A stretch of DNA of 64,000 bases from Paraspadella gotoi (lineage: Eukaryota; Chaetognatha), in NCBI GenBank assembly GCA_051294375.1, contig CM119265.1, positions 19,969,087 to 20,033,086 of the forward strand, read 5' to 3'. Positions 63,121 through 64,000 of this stretch are shown here, in pieces. Within the stretch, counting starts at the first letter, position 1; the number at the start of each line of letters is the position of its first letter. Under the pieces are notes generated by a model. It made no database searches, was not told the origin of the DNA, and worked only from the letters and a program-made list of their open reading frames with translations. The translations under genes were made by a program, and so were the position numbers.

Positions 63121-63126
63121 AATAAA
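63121..63126 (+). terminator. polyadenylation signal AATAAA, distal
   Basis: AATAAA about 145 bases after the TAG of the last exon. Confidence 0.4.
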
Positions 63127-64000
63127 TGTTTTTAAATTTTTGCAAATGCTTTAAATACTAGTTCTATGTAACTGATTAAAATCAATTCATTGTTGTTGTA
63201 TATACGCTTTTTGTATTCATGAAATTACAATTAAATGCAAACAAATTATTTTTTTTAATCAGTTTGCTGAAATTTTACTTTTTTGAAAAATTATATTTAT
63301 TATTAAGCTCGAGTTAGAAGTCTCAGGAGAGTATCACTATCAGGAGCATGATTTGGTTCACGTTGTTTTTAAGCCGCTTGACGTTTAAAGTAAAGTAGAA
63401 TGTGACGAGATAAATTCATCCGATTTGACTAGACATACATACAATTTCAGAACGGTTCAAAATACAAGAATAAGAACATGAATATGAATAAATACATGAA
63501 CATGCACAGTTTTTACTCACCCCACACTTGGAAACCAATCTTTTTTCCGAGTACCATTTGTTTTTTAATTTAGCCTTTAAAACTGAGAGGGCAGCACCGA
63601 TTGCACTGTAAACTTACGTGGCAAGCTGTTTGTAAAAAGAAGAAAATAGAAAGAAAGAAGGAGATTAACATTGATGTTTCTCGTTCTTATTTTTTCCTTG
63701 ATTTTTTTTTTCGGGATCAATGTGATACAATCTTAATCGTAATTAATACTCGAAAGCCTTGCAAAATTTGTGAATTCCTTAGAAACTTTACTTAGTTTAT
63801 ATCAGGCTGATACAAATCAGAAACTTTTTTGATCTTGATTCTTTTAATTTCACGTGTACCAACAGATTTCGGCCTTAATAATCCTAAACGTCTTGGCCGA
63901 AGTTTCAATGCCAAAGTAGGAAAGAGATTTAGAAACTCGTAAGTAGTTTGATTAAACCATGTCCTCTCATCAAGAGATACTCAGTCAAGCGGAGGACATC
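63127..64000. other. downstream AT-rich sequence
   Basis: No exon, RNA gene or repeat family recognised up to the window end. Confidence 0.5.

Overview
The window is nuclear DNA from a metazoan, most likely an invertebrate. Genes are split by GT-AG introns, coding islands are GC-rich in AT-rich DNA, and simple repeats are extremely dense, mostly (CT)n/(GA)n plus (CGA)n. A crustacean or other arthropod would fit that repeat content, but this is only an inference. No operons, ribosome binding sites, CRISPR arrays or convincing RNA genes were seen.

Two genes can be reconstructed, both on the + strand. The first is a Ras-superfamily GTPase of the RERG-like branch that spans almost the whole window. 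A tentative first exon lies near 1977 behind a TATA/CRE cluster. Exon 2544-3245 carries a poly-Q/His/Asp, Ser/Thr-rich extension. The P-loop exon ends at 15631, then a 45-kb intron follows. Exons at 60832-60962, 61392-61582, 61775-61898, 62075-62170, 62373-62533 and probably 62882-62978 complete the gene. Every junction from 2544 onward is phase-compatible. The second gene is a seven-exon, about 400-residue protein with a C-terminal RING-H2 finger, nested in the 45-kb intron. It is present twice, at 32167-34303 and 38930-41050, inside a 6.7-kb tandem duplication.

Most of the rest of 4.5-41.6 kb is duplicated. (a) 4.6-13.4 kb recurs directly at 16.9-28.5 kb, interrupted by an inverted piece. 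(b) 13.5-16.9 kb is a palindrome centred on a 25-N gap and mirrors the P-loop exon. (c) 18.1-20.9 kb is an inverted copy of 21.4-24.2 kb, also meeting at N gaps. (d) 28.13-34.84 kb is repeated in tandem at 34.84-41.59 kb. Copies differ by scattered one-base, often homopolymer, indels, as expected of under-polished long reads. They also carry true substitutions, which in the RING gene are mostly synonymous. I read the region as a mixture of uncollapsed haplotypes, or recent duplication, and assembly joins.

From 41.6 to 60.8 kb the sequence is single-copy intron-like DNA with many microsatellites and a few GC-rich islands in which no gene could be proved. I found no clearly novel molecular system. 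The most notable points are the RERG-like GTPase with a G3 motif lacking its glycine and a very long disordered N terminus, the nested duplicated RING-H2 gene, a dispersed repeat with a CT tail, and a foldback hairpin element.
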